A stretch of DNA of 64,000 bases from Bacteroidales bacterium (GCA_026418905.1 JAOAAK010000003.1:163016-227015); one strand, 5' to 3'; counted from the stretch's first letter, positions 1 through 10,065 are shown. Notes: generated by a model from the sequence alone, not told the origin. A program made the numbers and translations.

Positions 1-812
1 CCCCTCAGTGTTTGTAAGGGAACCTGAGCATTTTGAAAACCATACCATAAGAAAAAAATAATAATGTAAAATTTTTTCATGGGCATCCATTGTAATCACA
101 AACATAGTTCATTTATTTTTACTTAAAGAAATATAAAAAAACTCCAATTTTGCTTGCCCACACAATTTCACCTTTTTATCAAAAATGCATCATAAATCAA
201 GATCTTCGTAATTGACATTAATGCTTTTGGGAACTTATTTTTTTAACTTTTAAACACACATACTTTTCGATGACAAAGAAATTAATATCAATGAAATAAG
301 GCTTGATCATATTAAAGTTGAATATGCTTTTAGTTTTAGTTAATCATTTTTAGCCGCAAAGTTGTGCATCATATTTCTTGATCAGATTCTGTTTTTCATT
401 AATAAACATTCTATGAATCGAGAATGATAAAAACTTTAGGTGTTTGGGCAAGTATACACTATCTTAGTGCATTTTATTTTTGGGCAGCTAACTTAATCGA
501 GCAAATTTAAAAAATTTTACCTCACTTGAAAGTTTACTTATAACTTTCATAATAAATCAACGTGCGTAATAATTAATAATAATAATTGAACATTACCCGA
601 ATCAATCTTTCACCCCACACTATAGCGATTAATAAAATCCTCAATGCAGATAAACTCTACAAACTTATGAAATAAAAACAATACGAATTGAAAATAGGAT
701 ATCATATCTAATGGTGGATGTGAAAAATTTAAACCAAACTTCATTTTCATTCATGTGTTCATTTCAACACCTATGAAACAGGTAACAGTTTATCATACAG
801 AAAATTAATAAT
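1..812. other. AT-rich intergenic region, no gene seen
   Basis: Very AT-rich sequence with stop codons in all frames. I see no RNA gene, hairpin terminator or repeat array. The first few dozen bases are slightly richer in G+C and could be the tail of a gene lying outside the window, but no family can be recognised. Confidence 0.6.
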
Positions 813-820
813 TAATTTTG
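813..820 (+). promoter_or_regulatory. Bacteroidota -7 promoter element TAATTTTG
   Basis: Exact match to the Bacteroidota primary sigma-factor -7 consensus TAnnTTTG. It ends 7 nt before the ATG of the hydrolase gene at 828. No good -33 element is visible. The short distance implies a 5' leader of only a few bases or none. Confidence 0.55.
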
Positions 821-827
821 AAAAAAA

Positions 828-1985
828 ATGAAAAAAATTCTTTTATTTCATGCGATGTGGTATGCATTATTTGCTTTTGCCCAGACCTATCAGATAGGTC
901 ATCGTCAGGTTACATACACCGACCCATCACGTAATGGCCGAAGCATTCAAACTGAAATCTATTATCCTGCTAACACAGCTGGCGATAATGTTCCAGTTGC
1001 TTCCGGACAATTTCCTTTACTCATCTTTGGTCACGGTTTCTTGATGTCATGGGATAGTTATAAAAATCTTTGGGACAGCCTAGTTCCAATAGGCTACATC
1101 ATGGCTTTTCCTCGCACAGAAGGCGGTATCTCACCTAATCATCAGCAATTTGGCCTTGATCTTCGTTTCCTTAATGAAAAAATCAAAAGCGAAGGAAATA
1201 ATCCTTCTTCATTCCTTTATGGACGCGTAGCTAGTACAAGTGCTATCATGGGTCATTCCATGGGGGGTGGATGTACTTTCATAGCAGGACAGAATTATAC
1301 CAACGTTACAACCATTGTTAATTTTGCAGCAGCAGAAACTAGTAACCCATCAAGTATCGACATAGCTCCCGACGTCACTGTACCGGTTTTAATGTTATGC
1401 GGTGAAAAAGATGGTGTTACTCCTCCTTCTCAGCACCAAATTCCCATGTACAACGCCTGTGGAAGTGATTGTAAATTTTTAGTTACTATCATGGGTGGTG
1501 GTCATTGCTATTTTGCCAACTACAACTTCAACTGCAGTTTTGGTGAATCAACTACCAGTCCCCAACCCACCATCTCTCGTGAAGAGCAACAAAAACGTGT
1601 GATGTATATACTTAAACCATATCTGAACTACATGCTTAAAAATAATCAGAGCCAACGCACCATTTTCTTCTCTAGATTGCAAAATACTACTTATTACAAC
1701 TATACTTTTCAATGCGATACTACCACTCCAACTGCATCCAACCACTATGAAGAAACAACATTTATTGATGTTTATCCAAATCCTACCCAAAACCTCTGCA
1801 CTATCATTCTTAACGAAAATGTTGATGATGCAATTTATTCTATAAAAAATATTCAAGGCAATCAAATACAACATGGGAGATTAACAAGTAACCAAGTAGA
1901 TTTTTCTCATCTAGAGCAAGGTTTCTATATTCTTGATATCATTACCCCTAGAAAAACATATCAAGTAAGAGTCATTAAACAATAA
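828..1985 (+). CDS. Secreted alpha/beta hydrolase (polyesterase/cutinase-like) with T9SS sorting domain
   Basis: A 385-residue secreted esterase candidate. Residues 1-18 form a signal peptide (cleavage probably after AFA). The alpha/beta hydrolase core shows an oxyanion HG at 69-70, a nucleophile elbow GHSMGGG with Ser144, Asp195 in CGEKDGVTPP and His226 in GGGHCYF, a complete triad. The elbow and the PVLMLCGEKD strand resemble the cutinase/PET-hydrolase and dienelactone hydrolase group. Residues from about 313 to the end are a T9SS type A sorting domain beginning VYPNPT, so the enzyme should cross the outer membrane and be released or anchored at the surface. Several cysteines (191, 211, 215, 227, 236) could form disulfides. 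The gene stands alone behind a -7 box. The substrate is not shown by the sequence: an ester or polyester is an inference from the family. Ordinary lipid esterase activity is the main alternative. Confidence 0.8.
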   Translation: MKKILLFHAMWYALFAFAQTYQIGHRQVTYTDPSRNGRSIQTEIYYPANTAGDNVPVASGQFPLLIFGHGFLMSWDSYKNLWDSLVPIGYIMAFPRTEGGISPNHQQFGLDLRFLNEKIKSEGNNPSSFLYGRVASTSAIMGHSMGGGCTFIAGQNYTNVTTIVNFAAAETSNPSSIDIAPDVTVPVLMLCGEKDGVTPPSQHQIPMYNACGSDCKFLVTIMGGGHCYFANYNFNCSFGESTTSPQPTISREEQQKRVMYILKPYLNYMLKNNQSQRTIFFSRLQNTTYYNYTFQCDTTTPTASNHYEETTFIDVYPNPTQNLCTIILNENVDDAIYSIKNIQGNQIQHGRLTSNQVDFSHLEQGFYILDIITPRKTYQVRVIKQ

Positions 1986-2016
1986 CAAAATTCTTGTTTT
2001 TCAATAAACTTAAACA

Positions 2017-3576
2017 TCATTTACTAGCAGATCCATTAGCTATTATTGTCGTTTGTAGTTTTTTTATTTCTTCAGACAATACTTGAATTTGTTTTTTAAG
2101 CAAATCGATCTCTTTTTGTTGCTGGTTGATGATAGTTCGTTGTTCTTCAGAAATCTTTTGTTGTTGTTCAATCATGGCTTGCTGTTCCTGCATTGCTTTT
2201 ATTATAACTGAAGTTAATTTAGCATAATCTAAAGCATAATAAGAAGAATCGGAAGAATTTTTCGAAAAAGTTCGAACAACTTCAGGTATCACACCCATGA
2301 CATCCTGAGCAATCAACCCAATATCGTGTTGGTGATTATCCTTCCACTCAAATGCTACAGGCTTAAGCATCAAAACATCTTTAAGACCGTATGGTATGGG
2401 ATAAATATGGGACTTAAGATTTAAATCAGAGGGGCAAATACAAGCAGTTGCAGTAAGTGTACCCCCCACATCAAGATTTCCGCTTATGTAATTTTTATTA
2501 AAACCATACAATGCAATTCCCCAATTATCATTTGGATTAACTGTTTGAGATTTATTTAAAATATAAAGACCATATATTTTTTGAGGTTTTATGTATTGAG
2601 AGTCAAGAAATATTTGCTGACCATAAAGAACAGATGCTTTACATCTTCCCAGAACCTGAGAATAATACATAACGATGGTGTCATATTTACCAGTAGATAT
2701 ATTATCCACCATTGAGTAAAAACCACAATAATTTTTAAGGGTACCTGAAGAACGATTTTGCCCTAATAAATTTATCCCGTATGCTTTTTCCACAAAACCT
2801 TTTCCTTGATAATTTATCCTACCAGCTATAGCTGTCATAGTGGATTGATTGGTAAGTGCATTGCTTTTGGAGTATGAATGAAAAATTCCCCCTGTTAATC
2901 TATAAAATTTTGACAATGTATCAGCTTGTGCTGTAGCTATAATTCCATAAGTTTCGCCAGAAACACTATTTGATCCTCGCTTGTTAATGGCCTCAATGTA
3001 AGTACCAAAGTGAGCTGGTATTGGAGGAGGAGTATAATTTGACGTATCAATAGAAGTAATGGTTAACGGACAATAAATGGTAGGATTACTACCAGCGACT
3101 CCATAATCCTTTTTGATGTGAACTCTCGACGAAAAATTCCCTGGTGGTTGAGGAAACATCCAATCAAATAGATATCTCATCGTATCATTTTTACTTCCTA
3201 CATAAAGGTCGCCACTTTTAGTAAGTCGCATTTTTTCTCCATTATTAGTGTAAAATAACAAGTCGGTGTTTGAGAGCGTACCTATGAAAGAATTTACCCC
3301 AGCATTTAATCCAATGTTACCGTTAACGGTAAGCTTCTGACTTGGAGATGATGTCCCAATACCAACATTACCAACGTTGCTTACACGAGCTCGTTCTATA
3401 TTGTTTGTTCTAATGACAAAATCTACGTTATCGGTTGTTCCAATAAAATTTATTGATGGATTGGTGGATGAATTTCCGATTAAACGCCATGCATTGGGAT
3501 CTGTTTCGGTATAACCAGTAAAAGCAATGGAATTAAGAGTCCGCGTTCTCACATTTCCACTTACATCGACCACCAA
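2017..3576 (-). CDS. C-terminal part of the interrupted tail-fibre-like protein, with S74 chaperone domain
   Basis: 519 codons from the first Met after the internal stop. It starts with one copy of the 102-residue repeat (NVRTRTLNSIAFTGYTETDP region), continues through stalk-like segments, and ends with the S74 intramolecular chaperone domain: SDLNLKSHI carries the Ser-Lys pair expected for self-cleavage, followed by LKDVLMLKPVAFEWKD and HDIGLIAQDV. The last ~70 residues form a Gln/Lys/Glu-rich coiled coil (EEQRTIINQQQKEI). In phage tail spikes and bacterial adhesins this domain trimerises the fibre and then cuts itself off. This fragment has no signal peptide, so by itself it could not be exported, which argues that it is the tail of a broken gene. 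Confidence 0.6.
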   Translation of the reverse strand: MVVDVSGNVRTRTLNSIAFTGYTETDPNAWRLIGNSSTNPSINFIGTTDNVDFVIRTNNIERARVSNVGNVGIGTSSPSQKLTVNGNIGLNAGVNSFIGTLSNTDLLFYTNNGEKMRLTKSGDLYVGSKNDTMRYLFDWMFPQPPGNFSSRVHIKKDYGVAGSNPTIYCPLTITSIDTSNYTPPPIPAHFGTYIEAINKRGSNSVSGETYGIIATAQADTLSKFYRLTGGIFHSYSKSNALTNQSTMTAIAGRINYQGKGFVEKAYGINLLGQNRSSGTLKNYCGFYSMVDNISTGKYDTIVMYYSQVLGRCKASVLYGQQIFLDSQYIKPQKIYGLYILNKSQTVNPNDNWGIALYGFNKNYISGNLDVGGTLTATACICPSDLNLKSHIYPIPYGLKDVLMLKPVAFEWKDNHQHDIGLIAQDVMGVIPEVVRTFSKNSSDSSYYALDYAKLTSVIIKAMQEQQAMIEQQQKISEEQRTIINQQQKEIDLLKKQIQVLSEEIKKLQTTIIANGSASK

Positions 3577-3955
3577 ACCAGTAGTTTCTGTTGTACCAGC
3601 ACCTACGCCTTCAAAACGAACACTCCCATTGACATGTAATTTGGCAGTAGGAGATGATGTCCCAATACCAACATTACCAACGCCGCTTACACGAGCTCGT
3701 TCTGCATTGTTTGTTCTAATGACAAAATCTACGTTATCGGTTGTTCCAATAAAATTTATTTATGGATTGGTGGATGAATTTCCGATTAAACGCCATGCAT
3801 TGGGATCTGTTTCGGTATAACCAGTAAAAGCAATGGAATTAAGAGTCCGCGTTCTCACATTCCCACTTGCATCGACCACCAAACCAGTAGTTTCTGTTGT
3901 ACCAGCACCTACGCCTTCAAAACGAACACTTCCTTTGACATGTAATTGCTCAGTT
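3344..3955 (-). repeat. Two near-identical 306-bp tandem repeats within the S74 gene
   Basis: The segment beginning GGAGATGATGTCCCAAT at 3344 starts again at 3650, giving a 306-bp (102-codon) period; copy one is 3344-3649 and copy two about 3650-3955. The two differ at only a handful of positions, so the duplication is recent or kept alike by recombination. One difference is the nonsense change at 3760-3762. A partly related third unit lies further toward 4300 in more diverged form (EKIRITTQGFMGIGT). Confidence 0.85.
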
Positions 3956-4746
3956 GGTGAAATTGTTCCTATTCCAATTTTCCCATTCCCAACTATGGTC
4001 ATGGGAACGACACGATTTCCCCATCCACTTTGAACACTGGTGATAAACTGTATAGCAGGATTATTTCCTGTTTCATCCGAGGAAAGAATTAAGCATTCTT
4101 GTGAAGGTGGAATATTTGCTCTGACACTATCTGAAGATTCCCCACCACCTACGACAGTAAGAGCTCCTGCACCTAATATCAAAGAGTGTCCAAACGGTGT
4201 TTCATCAAATTTCATCCACTCTTTTGCATAATTTCCTTCAGATATAAGAAAACCGCTATGTCGAATGTTACCTTTGACATGAAGAATGGCCAAAGGATTG
4301 GAAGTTCCAATGCCCATGAAGCCCTGTGTTGTTATTCGTATTTTTTCCGAGTTATTGGTATATATTTTAAAGTCCTCATTGTTTAACGTACCAATAAAAT
4401 GTTGAGGTGAAATATTATTTCCTGTAAGCAACCAAGCAAAAGAAAGATCCTGATTAATCAGAAGGCGAACCCATTTTGCCCCATCCCAATAATAATAACC
4501 TGGATACACATCATTTTGAGTAGCAGTGTTGTACACAAGCAAACTAGTCTGAGGATTTGCAATGGGAGCTGATAAAGTTGTTTGAATGAGAACTACTCGT
4601 GGAATTAAAATTCCTTTATTAGATGAACGCACTTCTAGCATCGCCGAAGGATGAGGAGTAATACTTGTTTCTGATATTCCGACGTTCTGTGCTATTGAAT
4701 CATAAATAATCAATAACAACGTGAAAATTAAAACAATCCTTTTCAT
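3760..4746 (-). CDS. N-terminal part of the interrupted tail-fibre-like secreted protein
   Basis: 328 codons with a clear signal peptide (MKRIVLIFTLLLIIYDSIAQ, cut after IAQ). Next comes NVGISETSITPHPSAMLEVRSSNKGILIPRV, a head typical of large Bacteroidota tail-fibre-like proteins, followed by YPGYYYWDGAKWVRL and stalk segments with GIGT turns. It stops in the second copy of the 102-residue repeat at TAA 3760-3762. The expected trimerisation and S74 domains are encoded beyond this stop in the same frame. The function of such proteins in Bacteroidota is unknown; a surface fibre is inferred from domain architecture. Confidence 0.65.
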   Translation of the reverse strand: MKRIVLIFTLLLIIYDSIAQNVGISETSITPHPSAMLEVRSSNKGILIPRVVLIQTTLSAPIANPQTSLLVYNTATQNDVYPGYYYWDGAKWVRLLINQDLSFAWLLTGNNISPQHFIGTLNNEDFKIYTNNSEKIRITTQGFMGIGTSNPLAILHVKGNIRHSGFLISEGNYAKEWMKFDETPFGHSLILGAGALTVVGGGESSDSVRANIPPSQECLILSSDETGNNPAIQFITSVQSGWGNRVVPMTIVGNGKIGIGTISPTEQLHVKGSVRFEGVGAGTTETTGLVVDASGNVRTRTLNSIAFTGYTETDPNAWRLIGNSSTNP

Positions 4747-4763
4747 AAAATTAGAATTTATAA

Positions 4764-4771
4764 CAAATATA
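4764..4771 (-). promoter_or_regulatory. -7 promoter element TATATTTG upstream of the S74 gene
   Basis: On the minus strand this reads TATATTTG, an exact TAnnTTTG match, 17 nt before the ATG at 4746. It suggests a short 5' leader of about ten bases. Confidence 0.5.
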
Positions 4772-5347
4772 AAACATTTAAATTTTAAAAAAAATACTAC
4801 ATATTATTTTATTTTTTATGCAAAAAAATATTTATATTATATTTTTTATGCTCATGGTGTAGGGAATACTATCATTATAATTCAGCTTATTTAAATTAAG
4901 TTGATTTATTGTCACCTTACATCAATGTTTATCTACTTTTGAAATCGAAACATTAAATTTAAATAAAAATGTAAACTTGAAAATATTTTCAACCGTTTAG
5001 AGTATGATCAATGCGTTTATTATTCCATAAGATATATTAAAATTCTCATGACAATCATTACAAGTATAAATTAGCAGCATATATCGTATTTTAAAATTTA
5101 TTATTTTCTTGAATAATGTATAACCTCATCAAACTGTCCCTGCATTAGAAGTTTTTAAATTGTTTACTCCAAATTAACTCTATTTAGGAGATTTGCCTAT
5201 TTGGTAAGAAATATCATTTTTTGTCAAAGATCCATATCATCAAACAAACTTAGTTTCATGAGCCATGAATGCTTTTCAATGGCCTACAGCAGCGGACTAG
5301 GCATGTGTAAAAGTGTGATGTAATAGCACAAAGTATCAATACATTTA
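4772..5347. other. AT-rich intergenic region, nothing recognised
   Basis: About 580 bp of AT-rich sequence between the S74 gene and the peptidase gene. No RNA gene, hairpin terminator or conserved coding piece was seen. Confidence 0.5.
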
Positions 5348-6457
5348 CTAATAGGCAAAAGGAAAAAATTGCTTTTTGATCATCTTTCTCACAAAATCTT
5401 CAGGTAAAATGTCTGAAGAAACTGTTATGCTAACTGTTTTTAATCGAAAATAATCTTCCGACATAAGAATGTAACCCTTGAAATTTCCTATCTTTCCCCA
5501 AGAATTTTTTACTAGGTAATATTTTTTACCATCTATTTTCAACAATCCAATTACGTGCATCACATGTTCCACTTGAGTTTTGTGGATGAAAAAGTGATCG
5601 AGTCGTTCAGTATCAATGTTCAAAATTTTATCGTTCCACACCGCAAAACCAGACATATAATCAAAAGTTTGCTCGCTAACATCACCATTCCAAACGAAAC
5701 TATATCCTTTTATAAGAGCACTGTCGCAAATTGATTCAAATTGATTCCATGGAATATTGAAAAAAAGCACATCTGCCCAGTTAAACCGGCTTTCAAGAAC
5801 AAACCATTCATAATAAGGATGATGAAGATAGGAAGTCAAATTGACATATTTTTGGGCGTCTATTCCTAACAATGCAGAATATTCTTTCGGAGTTATTTGT
5901 CTTTTCTCATAGATGAACTTTTCAGGAACCTTTCCTAAAAAGCAATTGAGAGTATCAGCAAATTTTTTCATGTAAACAGACATAGGAATGGTGTAGTCAA
6001 TTTTTAGTGCAATATTTTTTAAAGCCGTATCCAATCGAGCATGATGATGTCCTTTGTCGGAAGTCGTATAACCATGATAGGCATATTCAGGTACAAACCC
6101 TTTTTCAAAAACTATTTTCAAAACATCATGAGGCTGACCTCCCATGGTCCAGAACATATAACCATGCTTTAAGTAGAAACGTTGCAGTTTATTCGTATAA
6201 TTATGATAGACAAAAAACATTTCACTCAAATCAATATTCTTTATCTGTGGATTGATCCGTAGTATTTCACTTTCAAGGAAAGAAGTTGTAGCAAAAGACC
6301 AACATGTCCCACTCATCTGCTGATCTCGGATCGGTGTATGCTTGACCATAGCCAGAGTATCTACCTTCTTCTGTGCCCAAAGTTGTTGGGTAAAAAGTAA
6401 AAACAAACATAAGTAATACATGTCCTTTTTCATCATCATAAACAAACACACTTTCAC
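5348..6457 (-). CDS. Secreted papain-fold cysteine peptidase (C1, bleomycin hydrolase-like)
   Basis: 369 residues with an N-terminal hydrophobic signal ending LLFTQQLWAQ. The true start may be Met8, Met9 or Met13 rather than Met1. C1-family catalytic residues are all visible: Gln46 and Cys52 in RDQQMSGTCWSF, His298 in EHVMHVIGL and Asn318 in VKNSWG. The Arg-Asp-Gln context and the His-x-Met neighbourhood resemble the C1B group (aminopeptidase C/bleomycin hydrolase), but that group is cytosolic and this protein should be periplasmic or lipid-free secreted. A long insertion (about residues 90-240) separates the Cys and His halves. It stands alone, 600 bp from the S74 gene, and ends the minus-strand block that follows sdhB. 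Its substrate is unknown. Confidence 0.8.
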   Translation of the reverse strand: MKVCLFMMMKKDMYYLCLFLLFTQQLWAQKKVDTLAMVKHTPIRDQQMSGTCWSFATTSFLESEILRINPQIKNIDLSEMFFVYHNYTNKLQRFYLKHGYMFWTMGGQPHDVLKIVFEKGFVPEYAYHGYTTSDKGHHHARLDTALKNIALKIDYTIPMSVYMKKFADTLNCFLGKVPEKFIYEKRQITPKEYSALLGIDAQKYVNLTSYLHHPYYEWFVLESRFNWADVLFFNIPWNQFESICDSALIKGYSFVWNGDVSEQTFDYMSGFAVWNDKILNIDTERLDHFFIHKTQVEHVMHVIGLLKIDGKKYYLVKNSWGKIGNFKGYILMSEDYFRLKTVSITVSSDILPEDFVRKMIKKQFFPFAY

Positions 6458-6501
6458 GAATTTAAATTTATAAAGACCATATGGGTAAAATCGTTAATTT
6501 T

Positions 6502-7284
6502 CTATAAATGCTTTTCTTCAATAATTTTTGCTTTCAGGTAATCGCGATTCATTTTGGCAATATGTACAACAGATATACCTTTAGGACATTCATATTCACA
6601 TGCATAGGTATTTGAACAATTGCCGAAACCACATTCATCCATGGCTTCTACCATTTTCTGAACTCTAATCATGGCTTCCACTTGTCCTTGCGGTAAATAA
6701 GCTAGATGAGCAACCTTGGCACCTACAAAAAGCATAGCTGAAGCATTAGGACATGCAGCAACACAAGCACCACAACCTATACATTGAGCTGCATCCATAG
6801 CTTTCTCAGCCATATGCTTGGGCACAGGGATAGTGTTTGCTTCAGGGGCACTCCCAGTGTTGACAGATATATAACCACCTGCTTGAATGATTTTATCGAG
6901 AACACTCCTATCCACCATTAAATCGCGAATGATAGGAAATGCTTTCGCCCTAAATGGCTCTACGACAATAAGGTCACCGTCTTTGAATTTTCGCATGTGG
7001 AGTTGACATGTAGTAACGCGATCGTCAGGTCCATGCGGGCGCCCGTTGATGTATAAACCACACATTCCACATATACCCTCTCGACAATCGTGATCAAAAG
7101 CAATAGGAGTTTGTTCATAGGGAATATTTTCCTTTCCAATCGAGTCTTTAATGAGTTTTTGATTCAGAATATCAAGCATTTCTAAAAAAGAAGCATCTGG
7201 CGAAACGTTATCTAACTGATATGTTACGAACTTACCCCTCTTATCAGGTCCTTCTTGTCTCCATATCTTCAATGTGAATCGCAT
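6502..7284 (-). CDS. sdhB: Succinate dehydrogenase/fumarate reductase iron-sulfur subunit
   Basis: 260 residues. The N-terminal ferredoxin-like domain has the [2Fe-2S] cysteines in [10 protein letters not shown] and a later VTTCQLH. The C-terminal domain has [15 protein letters not shown] for the [4Fe-4S] cluster and [19 protein letters not shown] for the remaining [4Fe-4S]/[3Fe-4S] ligands. The subunit carries electrons between the FAD of SdhA and the diheme cytochrome b SdhC. It is the last gene of the minus-strand operon sdhC-sdhA-sdhB, 15 nt after sdhA. In anaerobic Bacteroidota the same complex works as fumarate reductase; the sequence does not fix the direction. Confidence 0.95.
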   Translation of the reverse strand: MRFTLKIWRQEGPDKRGKFVTYQLDNVSPDASFLEMLDILNQKLIKDSIGKENIPYEQTPIAFDHDCREGICGMCGLYINGRPHGPDDRVTTCQLHMRKFKDGDLIVVEPFRAKAFPIIRDLMVDRSVLDKIIQAGGYISVNTGSAPEANTIPVPKHMAEKAMDAAQCIGCGACVAACPNASAMLFVGAKVAHLAYLPQGQVEAMIRVQKMVEAMDECGFGNCSNTYACEYECPKGISVVHIAKMNRDYLKAKIIEEKHL

Positions 7285-7299
7285 ACTTATACAATTTTT

Positions 7300-9237
7300 T
7301 TATTTATAACTTCTTTGCTTTGGTTTAACATATTCAAAATTCAATGGTTCTGTTAATCGTGTAGGATTTGTATCGTCTCCGGTGTATTGCCATATGGCAA
7401 CATGAGCATAATTTTCATCATCGCGTAATGCTTCACCGTCTTCGGTTTGATACTCTTCACGAAAATGCCCTCCGCAAGATTCATTGCGTTCTAATGCATC
7501 CAACATGATAAGCTCTCCGAGTTCTAAAAAGTCTGCTAAGTGACAGGCTTTAGTCAATTCTTCGTTATAATAAGTGCTTTTACCTGGAACATAAACATTT
7601 CTCCAAAATTCTTCTCGCAATGCCCGCACTTTTCCAATGCCATTTTTTAATCCCTCTGCATTGCGAGACATTCCCGCATATTCCCACATGATGCTGCCAA
7701 GTTCGCGATGTATTTCATCAACTGTTAGCTTACCTTTAATGCTCATCAACTTCTTAATTTGATCATCGACTTCTTGTTCTGCTTTTATAAATTCAGGTAA
7801 ATTGCTGGATATAGGAGGTGTTTTAATCTCGTTGGCTAAGTAATTCCCTATAGTTACGGGTAAAATAAAATATCCATCCGCTAAACCTTGCATCAAGGCA
7901 GAAGCACCGAGTCGATTAGCACCATGGTCGCTGAAGTTGGCCTCACCAATCACATATAAACCAGGTATGTTACTCATTAATTCATAATCAACCCATAATC
8001 CCCCCATGGTATAGTGAACAGCTGGATATATCATCATCGGAACTTCATAAGGATTTTCATCAACGATTTTTTCATACATCTCAAAAAGATTACCATATCG
8101 TTCTTCAATTACATGCTTTCCTAGTTTTTTTATTGCATCGCGAAAATCAAGAAAGACTGCTTGTCCGGTAACATAGACACCATAACCTTTGTCGCATCTT
8201 TCTTTTGCTGCACGACTTGCAATGTCACGCGGAACAAGATTACCGTAAGCAGGATATCGTCGTTCGAGGTAATAATCCCTATCTTCTTCGGGGATATCAT
8301 TGGGAGATATTTCTCTCCTTCTTAATTTTTCTGCATCTTCTAGCTTTTTAGGAACCCAAACTCTGCCATCATTTCTTAAGCATTCACTCATAAGAGTGAG
8401 CTTACTTTGGTAGGTTCCATGCAAAGGGATGCATGTGGGATGAATCTGCGTAAAAGCCGGATTTGCAAACCATGCTCCTTTTTTGTATGCTCGCCAAACA
8501 GGTGTGACATTAGATCCTTTGGCATTGGTACTGAGATAATACACATTACCATATCCGCCAGAAGCTAGCACAACAGCATGTGCAGAATGACGTTCAACTT
8601 CTCCTGTAAGCAAATTGCGACAAATAATACCTCGAGCTTTCCCATCGACGAGTACAATATCGAGGACATCCCGACGTGTATATAATTTAACCTTTCCCAA
8701 CTTGATTTGTCTACTTAAAGCTCCGTAAGCACCCAACAAAAGTTGCTGTCCTGTTTGACCTCTAGCATAAAAGGTCCTCATAAGTTGAGCGCCACCAAAA
8801 GAACGTGTATCGAGATAACCGCTGTATTCACGAGCAAAAGGTACTCCTTGCGCTACGGCTTGATCAATAATGGCATTACTAACTTCGGCCAAGCGATAGA
8901 CGTTAGCTTCACGAGAACGATAGTCTCCCCCTTTGAGTGTATCTTCAAATAACCTCCAAATACTATCTCCATCGTTGCGGTAATTTTTGGCTGCATTGAT
9001 ACCTCCTTGAGCAGCTATACTATGAGCTCGTCTTGGACTATCTTGATAACAAAATACTTTCACTTGGTACCCTAATTCTGCAAGTGATGCAGCAGCAGAA
9101 GCACCAGCTAAACCTGTTCCAACCACAATAATATCAAGTTTTTCCTTGTTAGCAGGACTAACCAATTTTACTGTAGAACGATAATGGGTCCACTTTTCAG
9201 CAATGTGACCCTCTGGTATTTTGGCATTTATTTCCAT
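7300..9237 (-). CDS. sdhA: Succinate dehydrogenase/fumarate reductase flavoprotein subunit
   Basis: 645 residues, the usual length of the B-type (Bacillus/Wolinella/Bacteroides) flavoprotein. An N-terminal dinucleotide-binding motif ([21 protein letters not shown]) is followed by [15 protein letters not shown], which holds the histidine for covalent FAD attachment. The segments [15 protein letters not shown] and [11 protein letters not shown], and [13 protein letters not shown], belong to the dicarboxylate site and capping domain. It oxidises succinate or reduces fumarate at the cytoplasmic face of the membrane. The gene lies between sdhC (12 nt upstream) and sdhB (15 nt downstream), and all three are probably co-transcribed from the box at 9932-9939. 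Confidence 0.96.
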   Translation of the reverse strand: MEINAKIPEGHIAEKWTHYRSTVKLVSPANKEKLDIIVVGTGLAGASAAASLAELGYQVKVFCYQDSPRRAHSIAAQGGINAAKNYRNDGDSIWRLFEDTLKGGDYRSREANVYRLAEVSNAIIDQAVAQGVPFAREYSGYLDTRSFGGAQLMRTFYARGQTGQQLLLGAYGALSRQIKLGKVKLYTRRDVLDIVLVDGKARGIICRNLLTGEVERHSAHAVVLASGGYGNVYYLSTNAKGSNVTPVWRAYKKGAWFANPAFTQIHPTCIPLHGTYQSKLTLMSECLRNDGRVWVPKKLEDAEKLRRREISPNDIPEEDRDYYLERRYPAYGNLVPRDIASRAAKERCDKGYGVYVTGQAVFLDFRDAIKKLGKHVIEERYGNLFEMYEKIVDENPYEVPMMIYPAVHYTMGGLWVDYELMSNIPGLYVIGEANFSDHGANRLGASALMQGLADGYFILPVTIGNYLANEIKTPPISSNLPEFIKAEQEVDDQIKKLMSIKGKLTVDEIHRELGSIMWEYAGMSRNAEGLKNGIGKVRALREEFWRNVYVPGKSTYYNEELTKACHLADFLELGELIMLDALERNESCGGHFREEYQTEDGEALRDDENYAHVAIWQYTGDDTNPTRLTEPLNFEYVKPKQRSYK

Positions 9238-9249
9238 ATTGAATAGGTT

Positions 9250-9924
9250 TTATTTGTAAAAAAACATAAAATATGTTGGGATCGTCATAAAACCACCACT
9301 TATGAATAAGGCATAAAAAAGGGCAAGAACACGAATAGTTTTTTGATACCGATTATGGTTAAACCCAAATGTCTGAAATACGGCTTGAAAAGCATGATAA
9401 AGGTGAAAAGCTAAAACAACGAGCCAAACATAGTATATGATTACATACACCTCGTTGGTAAATAAGAGAATAGCCATCGTATAAAAATCCAAAGGATCGT
9501 TTACACCTGGCGGCATAGGAACCCACCCTTCTTTAACAAAGTTAAAGTTTATTAAATGTATGATCAAAACCAGTAAAACAGTTAAACCTGTCCAAATAGT
9601 GTAACGTGAAAAAAAAGAAGTTGGTGTCTTACTTGATACGGCGTATCTTTGAGGCCTTGCCATCCAGTTCTGTATTTTCAAGATAATTCCAAGTGCAATG
9701 TGAAGCAAAAAACTAGCAATTAAAACTATTTCAAAAATTTTTACAAGCAGATTAGAAGCCATGAAACGTGAGGCAACATTGAACGTCTGACCCCCATCAG
9801 GTAATAACATAAGCAAGTTAATACACAAATGGACCACAAGAAAAATCAATAAAAAAACACCGGCCGAAGCCATCCATAACTTTTGACTTATAGAACTTAA
9901 TCTCAATATAAAACGAGAAGGCAT
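9250..9924 (-). CDS. sdhC: Succinate dehydrogenase/fumarate reductase cytochrome b subunit
   Basis: 224 residues with five predicted membrane helices, the single-subunit diheme anchor of B-type complexes. Membrane histidines are in LIFLVVHLCINLL, ASFLLHIALGI, VLIIHLINFNF and LAFHLYHAFQAV, consistent with two b hemes. It binds menaquinone in related enzymes and anchors SdhAB. First gene of the operon. The ATG lies 7 nt after a -7 promoter element, so the mRNA probably has almost no 5' leader. Confidence 0.93.
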   Translation of the reverse strand: MPSRFILRLSSISQKLWMASAGVFLLIFLVVHLCINLLMLLPDGGQTFNVASRFMASNLLVKIFEIVLIASFLLHIALGIILKIQNWMARPQRYAVSSKTPTSFFSRYTIWTGLTVLLVLIIHLINFNFVKEGWVPMPPGVNDPLDFYTMAILLFTNEVYVIIYYVWLVVLAFHLYHAFQAVFQTFGFNHNRYQKTIRVLALFYALFISGGFMTIPTYFMFFYK

Positions 9925-9931
9925 TTTTTTG

Positions 9932-9939
9932 CAAATTTA
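9932..9939 (-). promoter_or_regulatory. -7 promoter element TAAATTTG upstream of sdhC
   Basis: Minus-strand TAAATTTG matches TAnnTTTG and ends 7 nt before the sdhC ATG. It lies in the 141-bp divergent region shared with trkA. A TTG sits further upstream, but at a spacing shorter than the usual one to a -33 element. Confidence 0.55.
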
Positions 9940-10065
9940 AAATTGTCACTGTTACAAGTATAATTTTTTTAAAAAAATAAAAAAACACAACAATTTTTAA
10001 TAAACAGGAATAGAATCAAAAAAATACTTAAAATTGCACACCAAATAGTGTAAAAATCATTTTTT

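Larger units (their letters stand above)
2017..4746 (-). pseudogene. Interrupted gene for a secreted tail-fibre-like protein with S74 autoprocessing domain
   Basis: The reading frames 3760-4746 and 2017-3576 are in the same phase and together form a 909-residue protein interrupted by one TAA at 3760-3762. The matching position in the upstream-in-coordinate repeat copy reads TCA (Ser), so a single C-to-A change on the coding strand created the stop. The whole protein would have a signal peptide, stalk repeats of the VGIGT/EKIRITTQG type, a 102-residue tandem duplication, an S74 intramolecular chaperone domain and a C-terminal coiled coil. It is either a recent pseudogene, a sequencing or assembly error in a near-identical repeat, or a gene making a truncated product. 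Confidence 0.7.

Noticed and set aside
3344..3955. CRISPR or satellite array
   Set aside because: Only two 306-bp units without spacers, both within one coding frame; it is a tandem coding duplication.
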